From assembly GCA_022647575.1 (NCBI GenBank), contig JALCKY010000003.1, positions 207,001-271,000 on the forward strand: DNA of 64,000 bases, read 5' to 3'. Made by a program: the position numbers and the translations under genes. The notes beneath the pieces were generated by a model. That model did no database searches. It had not been told where the DNA came from and saw nothing but the letters and a program-made list of their open reading frames with translations. This DNA comes from Lachnospiraceae bacterium. GTDB taxonomy: Bacteria; Bacillota; Clostridia; Lachnospirales; Lachnospiraceae. Shown here piece by piece: positions 44,297 to 53,259 of this stretch (its first letter is position 1; every line of letters starts with the position of its first letter).

Positions 44297-45574
44297 TCAA
44301 TGGCTGGCAGCCAGATTCCCGGCAATGGTTCTTTCTCTGTTCTGATATTCATCCGCGCAGGTTCTGCCCGCGTCGATGTACTTTCTCAGGTCTTTCGAGG
44401 AATCTTCCAGCCCATTTGCCGTCTGCCAGAGACTGCATTTGATGGCGCCTGCCGCAGCAGACCGGAACTGCAGCCTTCTCTCGATATCCCGTACGGTTCC
44501 CGCATCAGAACGGATCCGCAGCGCTTCGGACGTCAGGCGGCTCAGTTCTTCATTTACCGCTGATGGCTTGATCATGAAATGAACATTTCCGATATAGCGG
44601 TCCCGGCGTTCTTTAATCCAGTCGGACCAGTGAATAAAGATATCCTGCATATGGACCCATCCGTCGTAGATAGTCTGTATTCCGGGGACGCCGGGAATCC
44701 AGTGCCAGCGCGGAAGAGCAAAAATACTCATGTCAATGTACTTGCTGAACGGGCCGGACCAGACAGACCATTCATCCTTACGATCCGATATGACATTTCC
44801 ATGCTCATCAAATGTGACGTTATGGGTATCATGGCGCCAGACCATATTGAGCCAGTCATGGTCAGACGGCGTATTCGCATGAATGGTACGGTTATCCGCA
44901 GTCGGAACCATATAGAGCAGCGTGCCGACAACACTCCACTGGTAGTGAGTCAGGTATCTCTGGGCTTTCATGATGTCTCCTGCATGTTCGAGCAGGTATT
45001 TTTCCGAATAACCGGGTCCGTCCAGGCTGACGCACTGATCAATCTTATCCCGCATGGCATCCGGAGCGGTAATGCCGGCATGTTCCGCCAGGTTTCCGCC
45101 GAGAGAATGTCCCGTAAAACCGAAATGATTGTATTCGTGCCCGTAACGATCCCAGATTTCCCTGGTATATTCCTGTGCCTTCTTCTGCTGCGGTGTCAGG
45201 GCATTGTTCAGAAGCCCGACATCGGAGAGTCCCCAGTCTTTCGCCAAATTCTCCGTGGTATCGCTTTCGCTTCCGCGGAAGGCAATCAGGGCATCTCCGT
45301 CCGCCGTGTCGATGGTGCAGGCATACATGCCGGATCCGTGTTCATCGTTGCAGATATTTTTAATGGACCAGTTCCAACACTGATCCCCGTTGGGCAATCC
45401 GTTAATGCGGTCCGTCAGATCCTTGATTTTGGAAAGTTTTTCCGCGGAAGCTCCCTCTGCTTCCATTTTCAGAAGTTCCCTCAGAGTATGGTGCCCTTCC
45501 ATAAAATCTGACTCATCAAAATCGAAATAAGCTATCTGCGATGCAATCAGCATCTGATCGTCTGAATAACTCAT
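44297..45574 (-). CDS. Mbeg1-like lipase with C-terminal helical T7SS targeting region
   Basis: 425 aa. The N-terminal 1-300 is a lipase-like alpha/beta hydrolase (DUF2974/Mbeg1-like), with the nucleophile S157 in TGHSLGGN and a conserved ALIAFRGSES strand. No signal peptide. The C-terminal 85 residues (from about 340) are helical, with a tryptophan at the turn (KCSLWQTANG), and end in a YxxxE motif (Y410-E414), a type VII secretion signal. This is the reverse of LXG toxins, where targeting comes first, and matches the layout of the S. aureus T7SS lipase TslA. It overlaps the lipoprotein gene by four bases. Secretion and lipase activity are inferred. Confidence 0.8.
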   Translation of the reverse strand: MSYSDDQMLIASQIAYFDFDESDFMEGHHTLRELLKMEAEGASAEKLSKIKDLTDRINGLPNGDQCWNWSIKNICNDEHGSGMYACTIDTADGDALIAFRGSESDTTENLAKDWGLSDVGLLNNALTPQQKKAQEYTREIWDRYGHEYNHFGFTGHSLGGNLAEHAGITAPDAMRDKIDQCVSLDGPGYSEKYLLEHAGDIMKAQRYLTHYQWSVVGTLLYMVPTADNRTIHANTPSDHDWLNMVWRHDTHNVTFDEHGNVISDRKDEWSVWSGPFSKYIDMSIFALPRWHWIPGVPGIQTIYDGWVHMQDIFIHWSDWIKERRDRYIGNVHFMIKPSAVNEELSRLTSEALRIRSDAGTVRDIERRLQFRSAAAGAIKCSLWQTANGLEDSSKDLRKYIDAGRTCADEYQNRERTIAGNLAASH

Positions 45575-46296
45575 ACCTGATTACCTGCCTCTTCCGCAAA
45601 GTCTGTTTCCTTCGTCTGAAGCTGTCCTTTGGAAAAGCGTATTTCCATAACCGGAGAATCCTTTACCAGCTGGTCATACTCGTCATAAATGCCTGCGTTC
45701 TGTCCGAAATATTCTTCAACCTTCTTCAGCGTCTCTTCATCCGTTACGGTCAGACGGATGGTCCCGCTTAAAGCGGGTTCCTTCTGCACGGCTGCTTCGA
45801 CTGCCTGATAGACTGCCCGGGCATCCCTGTCCGCCGGACAGTAATGAAGCATCAGCAGGAAACGGTCCGATGGCTTGATGCCCATGAACTCTTCCGGAGT
45901 CATGCCGGCATTTGACGAGGCTATCGATTTGCTGAGCGGTTCCGCTTTCAGAAAATAATAGCCGGGAAGAATCCCCAGTTCTGCCGACATTTTTTCTTCC
46001 ACGTCAGCACTGACCCGGGCAGCGACATACTCATCTTCGATATAAGTTCCGCCGCGGTCCCCTGTGCATTTGAAAAGGACTTCGGGATACTCTTCCGAAT
46101 AGGCCGTAACTTCGTATTCATTTCCGAAATAATCACTGCCATGATACTGTGCCAGATAAAAGGTTTCGCCGTATTTTGCCGCAAGCATGTCCAGTGCCTG
46201 CTTCTCGAACTTCTCCCTGTCAACTGCACAGCCTTCCATGCCGCCTGCCGCTGCCATGATCATCACCCCCAGAATGATTCTTTTCCATGTTTTCAT
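45571..46296 (-). CDS. Lipoprotein, possible immunity protein for the T7SS lipase
   Basis: 241 aa. A signal peptide with a lipobox-like GMEGC (cysteine near residue 23), then a mixed alpha/beta domain with KYGETFYLAQYHG and a C-terminal TDEETLKKVEEYFG. I recognise no family. The gene lies between the WXG-like gene and the lipase gene, overlapping the lipase start by four bases. In the TslA system of S. aureus the lipase is neutralised by a lipoprotein (TilA) on the cell surface, so the same role is suggested by position and lipid anchoring; sequence relationship to TilA was not tested. The lipobox is weak but acceptable. Confidence 0.75.
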   Translation of the reverse strand: MKTWKRIILGVMIMAAAGGMEGCAVDREKFEKQALDMLAAKYGETFYLAQYHGSDYFGNEYEVTAYSEEYPEVLFKCTGDRGGTYIEDEYVAARVSADVEEKMSAELGILPGYYFLKAEPLSKSIASSNAGMTPEEFMGIKPSDRFLLMLHYCPADRDARAVYQAVEAAVQKEPALSGTIRLTVTDEETLKKVEEYFGQNAGIYDEYDQLVKDSPVMEIRFSKGQLQTKETDFAEEAGNQV

Positions 46297-46313
46297 CGTT
46301 CACGCCTTCGCAC

Positions 46314-46619
46314 TCATCTCTGCAGAATACTCAGAAGAGCCTGTTCGGTCCGGTAGTTTCTTTCAGCAGATTCTTTCAAAGCCTGTGATTCGGAGATTAG
46401 TTTCTGCCCCTTCTTTTTCAGAAGAAGTACATGCCTTCTTCCTTTTATGACATATTCCCTGCCGGCTTTTCCCTTCCACAAAGATGCGAGGTTTTCAAGA
46501 ACGTCATTTTCGGAATCTGCCGATCTGAGAAGACTGCTGCCGAGTGATTCCAGTTCCCTGGCATCCTCCAGCGTCTTCCGATAATCCATGAAGATTTCGT
46601 TTTCATTCGACTGTCCCAT
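46314..46619 (-). CDS. WXG100-like helical partner protein of the lipase cassette
   Basis: 101 aa from ATG 46619 (GGAGAC site); the open frame runs 19 codons further upstream without a start signal. It is all-helical with the turn LASLWKGKAGREY, a WXG motif near residue 48, and a basic second helix. Small WXG-like proteins encoded next to T7SS toxins act as secretion partners (TlaA proteins for TslA, Lap proteins for LXG toxins). First gene of the three-gene lipase cassette, 17 bases ahead of the lipoprotein gene. Confidence 0.75.
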   Translation of the reverse strand: MGQSNENEIFMDYRKTLEDARELESLGSSLLRSADSENDVLENLASLWKGKAGREYVIKGRRHVLLLKKKGQKLISESQALKESAERNYRTEQALLSILQR

Positions 46620-46689
46620 GCTGTCTCCGTATCCTTTCCTTTTAATCTGAAACCATGCCCTGATCGTGTCCGGCACACAGCCGGATTTT

Positions 46690-48618
46690 TTACGCCGCCG
46701 TCATGATATTCTCAATATACTTGCGCGGATAGCTTCTGAAATAAGTATCAGGCACCCAGCCGACTGTCCCGGATTCGGAAATCTGGTAAGCACTGGTTCC
46801 GCTGCTCTCATAATGGAAATCCATCAGTTCAAATTCCGCTCCCGGCTTGATCGTGCCGGTCTGCATCGTGCAGGTCTGATCCGAATACACCGGAATCGAA
46901 TCCAGTGCCTTTGCCGTGAACCCGTCTTTCAGATTGGTGACATCCGACGTCGCCGGAATTCCCGCTGCTTTGACAGAAGACTGTGTCATGCTCTGATCCT
47001 CAACGGTCTCACCGCAGATGAAGCAGAGATATCCGTAATCCCTGACTCCCCAGGTATGAATCTTCACTGCTTCAAAGGACCCGTTTCCCGTGATGCTGGC
47101 CGGCCGCAGGACTCCTTCGATACGCCCGATTTCCTGAATATCGCTGTTCTGGTAGGCATAGACGATTGTAGTCGCGGTGGCATCGTCTCCCGGGCAGTTG
47201 ACGATGATGTTCCTGCTGCCATCCGCCGTATTGATGTCCGCCGCATAGGCTTCTGCACGATAAGTCAGAAATCCAAAGTTAATATCGGTCTCCTTTCCGT
47301 TGACCGTCATCTGCATCCCGCCCTGTGCATCCTCATACTGATCAACTGCCGTATAGGTCAGTGTATCCGTAGTGCTGCCGTAGCTGACCGCTGTCTCCTG
47401 TCCTGAGACAAGCGGTGTCGCGGCTGAGGATGCCGCCGGTTCATTTCCCGCATCAAGTTCAGAAAAATCGTGCCACGGGATACCGGTCTGATACGAATAC
47501 GCTGCAATTCCAGCTTTTTCCTCTTCCGCGCTGATGCTGTCGCCTGTACTGCCTTCGCTGGTCCGGTGCTGATACCGGCCGTTGATATCATCTCCGTCAT
47601 AGGCTTCGAGGAAAGTCATCGAAAAATCAGCTGCCACATGGTAGTAATCCGTTTCTTTCTCGGTGCCGTTGTTGTGATAGACGCCGATGACATGATTCGT
47701 GTAGAGCTGCGCGTAGTCACGTCTCCAGCTGATGAATTCTTCGGAAATTCTCTGCACCTGACCGTCCTTACAGCAGTATCCGTCCTGAAGAGTGTTCTCT
47801 TCTCCGCCTGTCGCTGTATTGGTATAAGAGTCTCCGATAATCAGTTCCGGGAATCCGTCTTCATTCAGATCGACAAAGGCATATTTCAGGACTTCCGGAT
47901 CGTAGTCTTTGGACTGCTGGATCACGCGATAGCTGACATCCGGATAGTCCGTTTCCTCAACCCGATAGCTGAGCTCCTGTGCTTTTTTATATTCCTGAAG
48001 GATGGCCTGGTAAGTATCTGCTGCCTGCGCATCGGTATCCGGGGCCGCCGTCGGAGTCGGTGTCGGTGCAGACGTTTCCGTCTGTGCCGAATCGGACAGC
48101 GAATTATATGCCTCTTCCACTTTCTGCTCGATTTCCTCCTGCAATTCCGGTTTCAGTTCGATAGCTTTGATGTAATCGGCAGTGGCCTTGTCCGGCTGTT
48201 TCAGCCCGACGTAGGCATCACCTCGTCCGACATATGCTTCCGCTTTCTTTGGTTCGATCCGGATGGCTTCTGTATAAGCCTTTACTGCCTCCTCGTACTG
48301 CATGGACAGCAGGTACCGGTGTCCGAGATTCATGTTTCTCTGATACTGGGCCGTCGGTGAACGGAAATAAATAAAGAGGAGAACCAGAAGAGCTGCCAGC
48401 AGGACCCCGAGCATAAGGATCATGAGCAGCATATCCTTTCTGCTCCTTCCGGGGATGCTTTTTCCGGAGCTGCTTTTTCCGGCCGTCCCCCGGTTTGCAG
48501 AACTGCCCTGCATCGTTCCGGGAACGTTCGTCTGCATTCTTTCAAATACAGGCGTCCCGCAGTATGGACAGATTTTTGTTCCTTCTTCCAGTTTCTTCCC
48601 GCAGTGATTGCAGAACAT
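46690..48618 (-). CDS. Zinc ribbon - TM - TPR protein with SH3-like end
   Basis: 642 aa from ATG 48618 (AGAGGG site); upstream in-frame codons lack a signal. Order: zinc ribbon (CNHCGKKLE...CPYCGTP, residues 3-24), one transmembrane helix (about 62-85), two TPR units (NLGHRYLLSM, AEAYVGRGDAYVGL), a Thr/Ala/Pro linker, an extracellular part resembling the protein at 15.3 kb (DLNEDGFPELIIGDSY), and the SH3-like end IPVYSDQTC...TGTIKPG. It is the fullest member of the four-protein family, joining ribbon and TPR in one chain. It lies between the lipase cassette and the plus-strand NlpC/P60 gene. Confidence 0.85.
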   Translation of the reverse strand: MFCNHCGKKLEEGTKICPYCGTPVFERMQTNVPGTMQGSSANRGTAGKSSSGKSIPGRSRKDMLLMILMLGVLLAALLVLLFIYFRSPTAQYQRNMNLGHRYLLSMQYEEAVKAYTEAIRIEPKKAEAYVGRGDAYVGLKQPDKATADYIKAIELKPELQEEIEQKVEEAYNSLSDSAQTETSAPTPTPTAAPDTDAQAADTYQAILQEYKKAQELSYRVEETDYPDVSYRVIQQSKDYDPEVLKYAFVDLNEDGFPELIIGDSYTNTATGGEENTLQDGYCCKDGQVQRISEEFISWRRDYAQLYTNHVIGVYHNNGTEKETDYYHVAADFSMTFLEAYDGDDINGRYQHRTSEGSTGDSISAEEEKAGIAAYSYQTGIPWHDFSELDAGNEPAASSAATPLVSGQETAVSYGSTTDTLTYTAVDQYEDAQGGMQMTVNGKETDINFGFLTYRAEAYAADINTADGSRNIIVNCPGDDATATTIVYAYQNSDIQEIGRIEGVLRPASITGNGSFEAVKIHTWGVRDYGYLCFICGETVEDQSMTQSSVKAAGIPATSDVTNLKDGFTAKALDSIPVYSDQTCTMQTGTIKPGAEFELMDFHYESSGTSAYQISESGTVGWVPDTYFRSYPRKYIENIMTAA

Positions 48619-48796
48619 TCCGGTACCCTCTCTTCCGTATTGCTGATTCTTGCCTTTCGGATATATCTTATCATACATGTTTTGAGACAGATGATGGAAA
48701 TTGCCGATGAAATGCCTCTTAAAAGCGATGAACGGCAGGCAGGCCGCCCGTCACATCCGTCTTGCATTTTCCGGACTTCAACCTTATGATGAAGTC

Positions 48797-49603
48797 ATGA
48801 AAAAATGGATGATTATTCTTGCTGCCATCACAGGCTTTTTCCTGCTGGCACTTATTCTGATCCGGTTCCTGCCGTCTCTTTCCGCGGGAAGCGTCTCTTC
48901 TGCTTCCGCTTCATCAGGCATTCTTTCTGACGCATCCGTTTCGGATGCAGTATCTTCAGAATCTGAATTGCCTGCTGAATCCATATTGTCTGCTGCATCC
49001 GTTCTGCCTGCATCATCCGCAGAATCAGCATCGTCTGCAGATGTCAGTACGCACACGGAATTATCTTCTGCCGGCATAAGCACATCTTCCTCTGCCGCAT
49101 CCGTCCCTTCTTTTACGACCGACCAGTTTCTGGAACAGGTCGCGGAAGTCTACCGGATGGCACACGACGGCCACTATGTTTACGGCGATTCCAAGTCAAC
49201 GCCTCCCTGCTCCGACGGCACGATCAGCTGCGACCGTCTGATTGCCAGGGCTCTGTGGAACCTCGGACTGCAGGATCAGCCTGCAGGCGGTTTCGTGATC
49301 ACCGGCGAAGAAGCTTATCTGACAAGCCACGGCTTCACAAAAGTAACAGATCAGTCGCAGCTGACCCGCGGCGATATCGTCATGCAGGACAGCGGCCACG
49401 GCGGAGATGTCGACTGGACATGGCATACTTTCGTACTGCTTTCCTATGATCCGGCAACAACGAAATGTCTCAAATACGATTGCGGTCATTTCACTCCGGA
49501 AGGGGCGGACCGCATCTCTAGCATCCAGCCTTTCGATACCGTCCTTGCGGACTACGGAAACCAGAGGAATTTCTACTGCGGGTTCCATCTGTCATCAGAA
49601 TAA
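48797..49603 (+). CDS. Membrane-anchored NlpC/P60-type cell wall hydrolase
   Basis: 268 aa from ATG 48797. A transmembrane anchor (4-24), a Ser/Ala/Glu-rich linker (25-115), then a catalytic domain with the likely nucleophile cysteine in GTISCDRLIARALW and the histidine in DWTWHTFVLL. This resembles NlpC/P60 endopeptidases that cut peptidoglycan stem peptides. It is the only plus-strand gene in the 44-64 kb block. The ribosome site is weak (GATGAAG). It is convergent with the TPR gene at 49.6 kb. Confidence 0.82.
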   Translation: MKKWMIILAAITGFFLLALILIRFLPSLSAGSVSSASASSGILSDASVSDAVSSESELPAESILSAASVLPASSAESASSADVSTHTELSSAGISTSSSAASVPSFTTDQFLEQVAEVYRMAHDGHYVYGDSKSTPPCSDGTISCDRLIARALWNLGLQDQPAGGFVITGEEAYLTSHGFTKVTDQSQLTRGDIVMQDSGHGGDVDWTWHTFVLLSYDPATTKCLKYDCGHFTPEGADRISSIQPFDTVLADYGNQRNFYCGFHLSSE

Positions 49604-49646
49604 TCCGTCGTCATACATCCCCGCTCCCGGACATCCGTTCCGTCGT

Positions 49647-50831
49647 TCAGTCAAACGGCGTATAGCCGGACAGCAGATGCATCTCATCACTGGTGATCCA
49701 GCCGGATGTTCCGCCGGCCGTGACCTGAAGGCTGTACTGACCGGTCTGCGTGCCGCGTCCGACGACTTCCATGGAAGTCCCTTCCGGAATCGTCCCCGAC
49801 TGGGAAGTACAGGCCTCGTCAGAATAAACTGCCATAGCCGATCCTGCAGAACAGGAATAGCCGTCCTGATAATTCTGTACAAATCCATCCATCAGGTCCC
49901 ATCCGTTCTGACTGAAATAATGTCCCGGTGTCTCGGAAATTTTCGCGACATTCTTTCCGTCCACCTGCTCCGTCAATTTGAAGAAAAGGAACTGATCCGG
50001 CTGTGCCAGAAGATGAGCCATATCATAGAATGTCACCTGACCGTCGCCTTTGATGTCCTCAATACAGGCCAGTGTATCTCCCTTGTCGATCAGCACGAAT
50101 TCATCCGCGTTATAGGCATACAGGTAATGGCACATATAGACGTCTTCACCCTGACCTGTGACGAGAATATTATTCCAGCCGTCATTCGGATTGATATCAA
50201 CTGCATAGGCCGCATCCTTATAAAGCATGATGCTGTCTGTCCCGAGGACACGGTCATTGACCGCAATCTGAAATCCGCTGTAATAATCGCCGTTTCCCGT
50301 ATTGGTAAAAGTAATGGTGTCCTGTCCGCCGTTCCATGCAGAGACAGCAGCTGTCCCGTCTTCCAGTCTGACCGCTCCGGCAAATGGAACCGCCGTCGCT
50401 TCCGGTGTCGGTGTCGCTATCGGCTCTGCAGCCGGTTCCGGTGTCGGTTCCGCGGCATCTTCCGGAGCCGGCAGGGCATCTATTTTAGCATGAATGGTTT
50501 TCTCCAGTTCCGGATTCAGCTGAACCGCCTGAATATAATCCGCTCTTGCCAGTTCTGTCCTGCCGAGTCCGGCATAGGCATCGCCGCGGCCGGCATAGGC
50601 ATCCGCCGATTTCGGATCGATGCGGATAGCCGCTGTATAAGCCTCCGCGGCATCTTCGTACTGCAGCGCCAGAAGGTACCTGTTCCCGAGATTCAGGCTG
50701 CGATGATAGCGGGCTGTCGGCGTCCGGAGAAAAAGTCCGGTCAGAAGGACCATCAGCACCAAAGCTCCTGCCAGAGCGATCAGAGCAGTCATCAGTTTTT
50801 TTCTTTCCCTGTCTTCCCTGTATACCTGCAT
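49647..50831 (-). CDS. Membrane-anchored TPR protein with SH3-like C terminus
   Basis: 394 aa: a transmembrane helix (about 14-36), two TPRs (NLGNRYLLAL, ADAYAGRGDAYAGL), a Pro/Thr/Glu linker, a beta-rich extracellular domain, and the SH3-like end (MAVYSDEACTSQSGTIPEG...GWI). Paralogue of the proteins at 3.0, 15.3 and 46.7 kb. Its ATG follows the stop of the M15 gene with no gap, so the two are coupled, as at 3-5 kb. Confidence 0.85.
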   Translation of the reverse strand: MQVYREDRERKKLMTALIALAGALVLMVLLTGLFLRTPTARYHRSLNLGNRYLLALQYEDAAEAYTAAIRIDPKSADAYAGRGDAYAGLGRTELARADYIQAVQLNPELEKTIHAKIDALPAPEDAAEPTPEPAAEPIATPTPEATAVPFAGAVRLEDGTAAVSAWNGGQDTITFTNTGNGDYYSGFQIAVNDRVLGTDSIMLYKDAAYAVDINPNDGWNNILVTGQGEDVYMCHYLYAYNADEFVLIDKGDTLACIEDIKGDGQVTFYDMAHLLAQPDQFLFFKLTEQVDGKNVAKISETPGHYFSQNGWDLMDGFVQNYQDGYSCSAGSAMAVYSDEACTSQSGTIPEGTSMEVVGRGTQTGQYSLQVTAGGTSGWITSDEMHLLSGYTPFD

Positions 50832-51833
50832 TTATCCCCCTGACAGCACTTTCTCGAAATGCTGATAATCCTTAAGGCTGCTCCAGTCTCCGCCCCAGCT
50901 GAAGCCGTGTTCCGAAAAGACCTGATAGGCAGTATCGTCATGTGTAATGACATGCGGCTCAGCGGCAGACCGGTTCGTTTTATACGGTTCCGCATTGCTG
51001 TGATAGACGGTTGCCGTCCCGTCATCGGAAAACAGGACGTACGGATTCTCCATCGGGTTCAGATCGATGGCATAGCCCATGGCATGATTGGAAAGATTCG
51101 CGGAATTGGTTGCCTTCCGGTAATTGAAGCAGGATGTGTTGTCTGCTTCAACCGAAGCTTCATCCGTGCTGATTCCCTCGCCGGTCCAGTAATTGTCCAC
51201 CAGATGCATCTGACAGATCTGGTATCCATCCTGAAACAGTTCCTGAAAAATCTGCAGGACGTCCTCTGTCAGTCCGGCATTGACAATCATTTCCCCGACT
51301 TCAGCCTGACCGTCATAATTCCTGAAGACCATTTTGAGATAGCGAAGATCCGCCAGGGAAATGTCATCATTTTCCCGATAAGATTTCCCGTTGATCCGCT
51401 GATAGACGTCATCGTCCACTTCAATCGGCACCGCCGTGAAATAAAGTCCGGGGTTGGAAGCGTTGAACTGATTTTCCGGAATGACTGTTCCTGCCTGCAG
51501 CCCGGAAATGTCCAGAATATACTGGCTGGACGTACCGGTCGAAGTCTGCGAAGCTTCACCCGAAGCATTCGCCTCAGATGCACCCGAGTACTTCTGCCCG
51601 GAGATATCCGCAGAATTCTGACTTAAAACATCCGCCGGATTCTCGTTTCCGCCGGCAGACAGCGATGCAGACAGATCCGTCTGACTTACATTTTCACTGA
51701 CTGCTTCGGAGGAGGCCGCTGCTGCCGTCTTTTTAATCTCCGCAAAACGCTTGACCATAAAAAGAAGAAGCACCAGAATGGCCGCTTCACAGATCAGCGA
51801 AAAAACCATCAGGTACTTCTTCGACTTGTTCAT
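50832..51833 (-). CDS. Membrane-anchored M15 family peptidase (second copy)
   Basis: 333 aa, same layout as the protein at 4.1 kb: anchor helix (9-28), Ser/Ala-rich linker, M15 domain with SNHAMGYAIDLNP and the final KDYQHFEK. The catalytic domains are clearly close relatives, while the linkers differ. Expected to trim peptidoglycan outside the cell. It lies 22 bases after the zinc-ribbon/glycan-binding gene and directly before the TPR gene. Confidence 0.9.
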   Translation of the reverse strand: MNKSKKYLMVFSLICEAAILVLLLFMVKRFAEIKKTAAAASSEAVSENVSQTDLSASLSAGGNENPADVLSQNSADISGQKYSGASEANASGEASQTSTGTSSQYILDISGLQAGTVIPENQFNASNPGLYFTAVPIEVDDDVYQRINGKSYRENDDISLADLRYLKMVFRNYDGQAEVGEMIVNAGLTEDVLQIFQELFQDGYQICQMHLVDNYWTGEGISTDEASVEADNTSCFNYRKATNSANLSNHAMGYAIDLNPMENPYVLFSDDGTATVYHSNAEPYKTNRSAAEPHVITHDDTAYQVFSEHGFSWGGDWSSLKDYQHFEKVLSGG

Positions 51834-51855
51834 TTCCCCCCTCCGAAAATGGAAC

Positions 51856-52911
51856 TCATCCTGCCGCGTAAGGTGTTATTTCAGAAATACAGCAGTCGGC
51901 ATCCTTGCCGCTGTAGACAGAATCAATCGTAAGAATCAGGGAATTTGCCGGAATCGGTTCGCTGAATACGATATAATGATCGATCTCCGCATCCGTGAAA
52001 CTGAGCTGGTACGTCTGCCCGGCAATATCAAGAGTCATGGCCTGCGGCCGGTTGTTTTTGGCATACAGTTCCGGCGTACGCCAGTTTCCGAGTTTGCATT
52101 GGATATACTTGATATTCAGCGTCTTCGGATAATTCAGCTGAAGACGCTCTCCGACTCCGTCGCCGGAGGCACCTTCCTGCCAGGACGTAACCGGGTCTCC
52201 GTCACCTGCCTTGATTGGTGCATTGTTATACTGCGGATCCGTCTGATGCAGCTCCGATGTAGCAGCACCGGAGGAAGCCTGGGTCGGCCACATGCTGAAA
52301 ATGTCGCCCGGCTGAGCATCCGTGACATTGACGCTGATCTGCGAAAGATCTGCCGGCTGTGAAACATCTGCCTGGCTTTCGACAGAAGCTGCAGGAGCGA
52401 CAGAAGCTGCCGTACTGTCCGGTTCTGAAAACAGGGCTGAGGCTGTACTTAAAGCAGCACTTCCGGAAGCTTCCGAAAGCGATGCGCCCGAATTTGTTTT
52501 TACCGTCGACGGCTGTCCCGGGAAAGCGACAAACCGGACAATAAAAAAACCAATCACCGCAATTGCCGCACACTCCAGCGCGATGATGGCATATTTCCAT
52601 TTCGAGTGGTTTCCTGAAGGCTGCGGCGCAGGCTGGCGATAATACCCGGAATCATCTGCGGCGCCGTTCTGATAAGAATTTTCCTGCCGGTATGCCGGTC
52701 CGCTGTTATAAGACGCTCCATTGTCGTAAGACGATCCGCTGCGGGAAGATCCGCCGGCATACGGTGTATCCTCCGGCTGGCTCTGCCTGTTATTCAGAAG
52801 AACGGTTCCGTCATCATCGGCCGGCGTATCCTCTTCGACTTTCGTACCGCAGTTCGGACAGAAAACCGTATCATCGGACAATTCTGTCCCGCATTCAGGA
52901 CAATACTTCAC
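51856..52911 (-). CDS. Zinc ribbon - TM - discoidin-like (NADase-type glycan-binding) protein
   Basis: 351 aa: a zinc ribbon (CPECGTELS...CPNCGT, 4-23), a Tyr/Gly/Asn/Ser-rich cytosolic linker, a transmembrane helix (about 108-128), a Ser/Ala-rich spacer, and a C-terminal beta-sandwich with GDGDPVTSWQEGASGDGVGERL, the mark of the discoidin-like NADase-type glycan-binding domain. Likely holds or senses surface sugars. Six bases after the DUF4176 gene, linking the T7SS operon to the surface module. Confidence 0.87.
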   Translation of the reverse strand: MKYCPECGTELSDDTVFCPNCGTKVEEDTPADDDGTVLLNNRQSQPEDTPYAGGSSRSGSSYDNGASYNSGPAYRQENSYQNGAADDSGYYRQPAPQPSGNHSKWKYAIIALECAAIAVIGFFIVRFVAFPGQPSTVKTNSGASLSEASGSAALSTASALFSEPDSTAASVAPAASVESQADVSQPADLSQISVNVTDAQPGDIFSMWPTQASSGAATSELHQTDPQYNNAPIKAGDGDPVTSWQEGASGDGVGERLQLNYPKTLNIKYIQCKLGNWRTPELYAKNNRPQAMTLDIAGQTYQLSFTDAEIDHYIVFSEPIPANSLILTIDSVYSGKDADCCISEITPYAAG

Positions 52912-52917
52912 TGTTTC

Positions 52918-53217
52918 TCACCCCTCTGGTTTTTTTTCTTTTTCCCTGATTTTTTCCAGGGCTTCATCCGCGTATTTCTTAAACTTCATCTGTTCCTGAT
53001 CCTGGTAGCCAAGTGCAAAAACCTGCTCAATCTGGTTGCCATTGAACATGTACATTTTCTCCGGGCCGAGATATCCCTCCGGGAACACGCATCCGCAGTA
53101 ATCCCATATAGAATCCGGGTCATCGGCTTCCGCCTGGCACAGACCGATAATCATCAGCTTTTTCGTACTATTTTTTAATAATACCACGGTTCCGATCGGT
53201 AATAAACCTTCAAACAT
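52918..53217 (-). CDS. DUF4176 protein, T7SS-associated
   Basis: 99 aa from the second of two adjacent ATGs, which is best spaced from a strong AAAGGAGG site. The start LLPIGTVVLLKN...KKLMIIGLCQ and YCGCVFPEGYLG are typical DUF4176, a small family that recurs in type VII secretion loci of Bacillota. The function is unknown; a cytosolic accessory or immunity role has been supposed. It follows the candidate effector gene by 42 bases, so immunity to it is an option. Confidence 0.87.
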   Translation of the reverse strand: MFEGLLPIGTVVLLKNSTKKLMIIGLCQAEADDPDSIWDYCGCVFPEGYLGPEKMYMFNGNQIEQVFALGYQDQEQMKFKKYADEALEKIREKEKKPEG

Positions 53218-53259
53218 CATAAACCTCCTTTAATTCTCTGTCTCTGTCCATTATATCAG

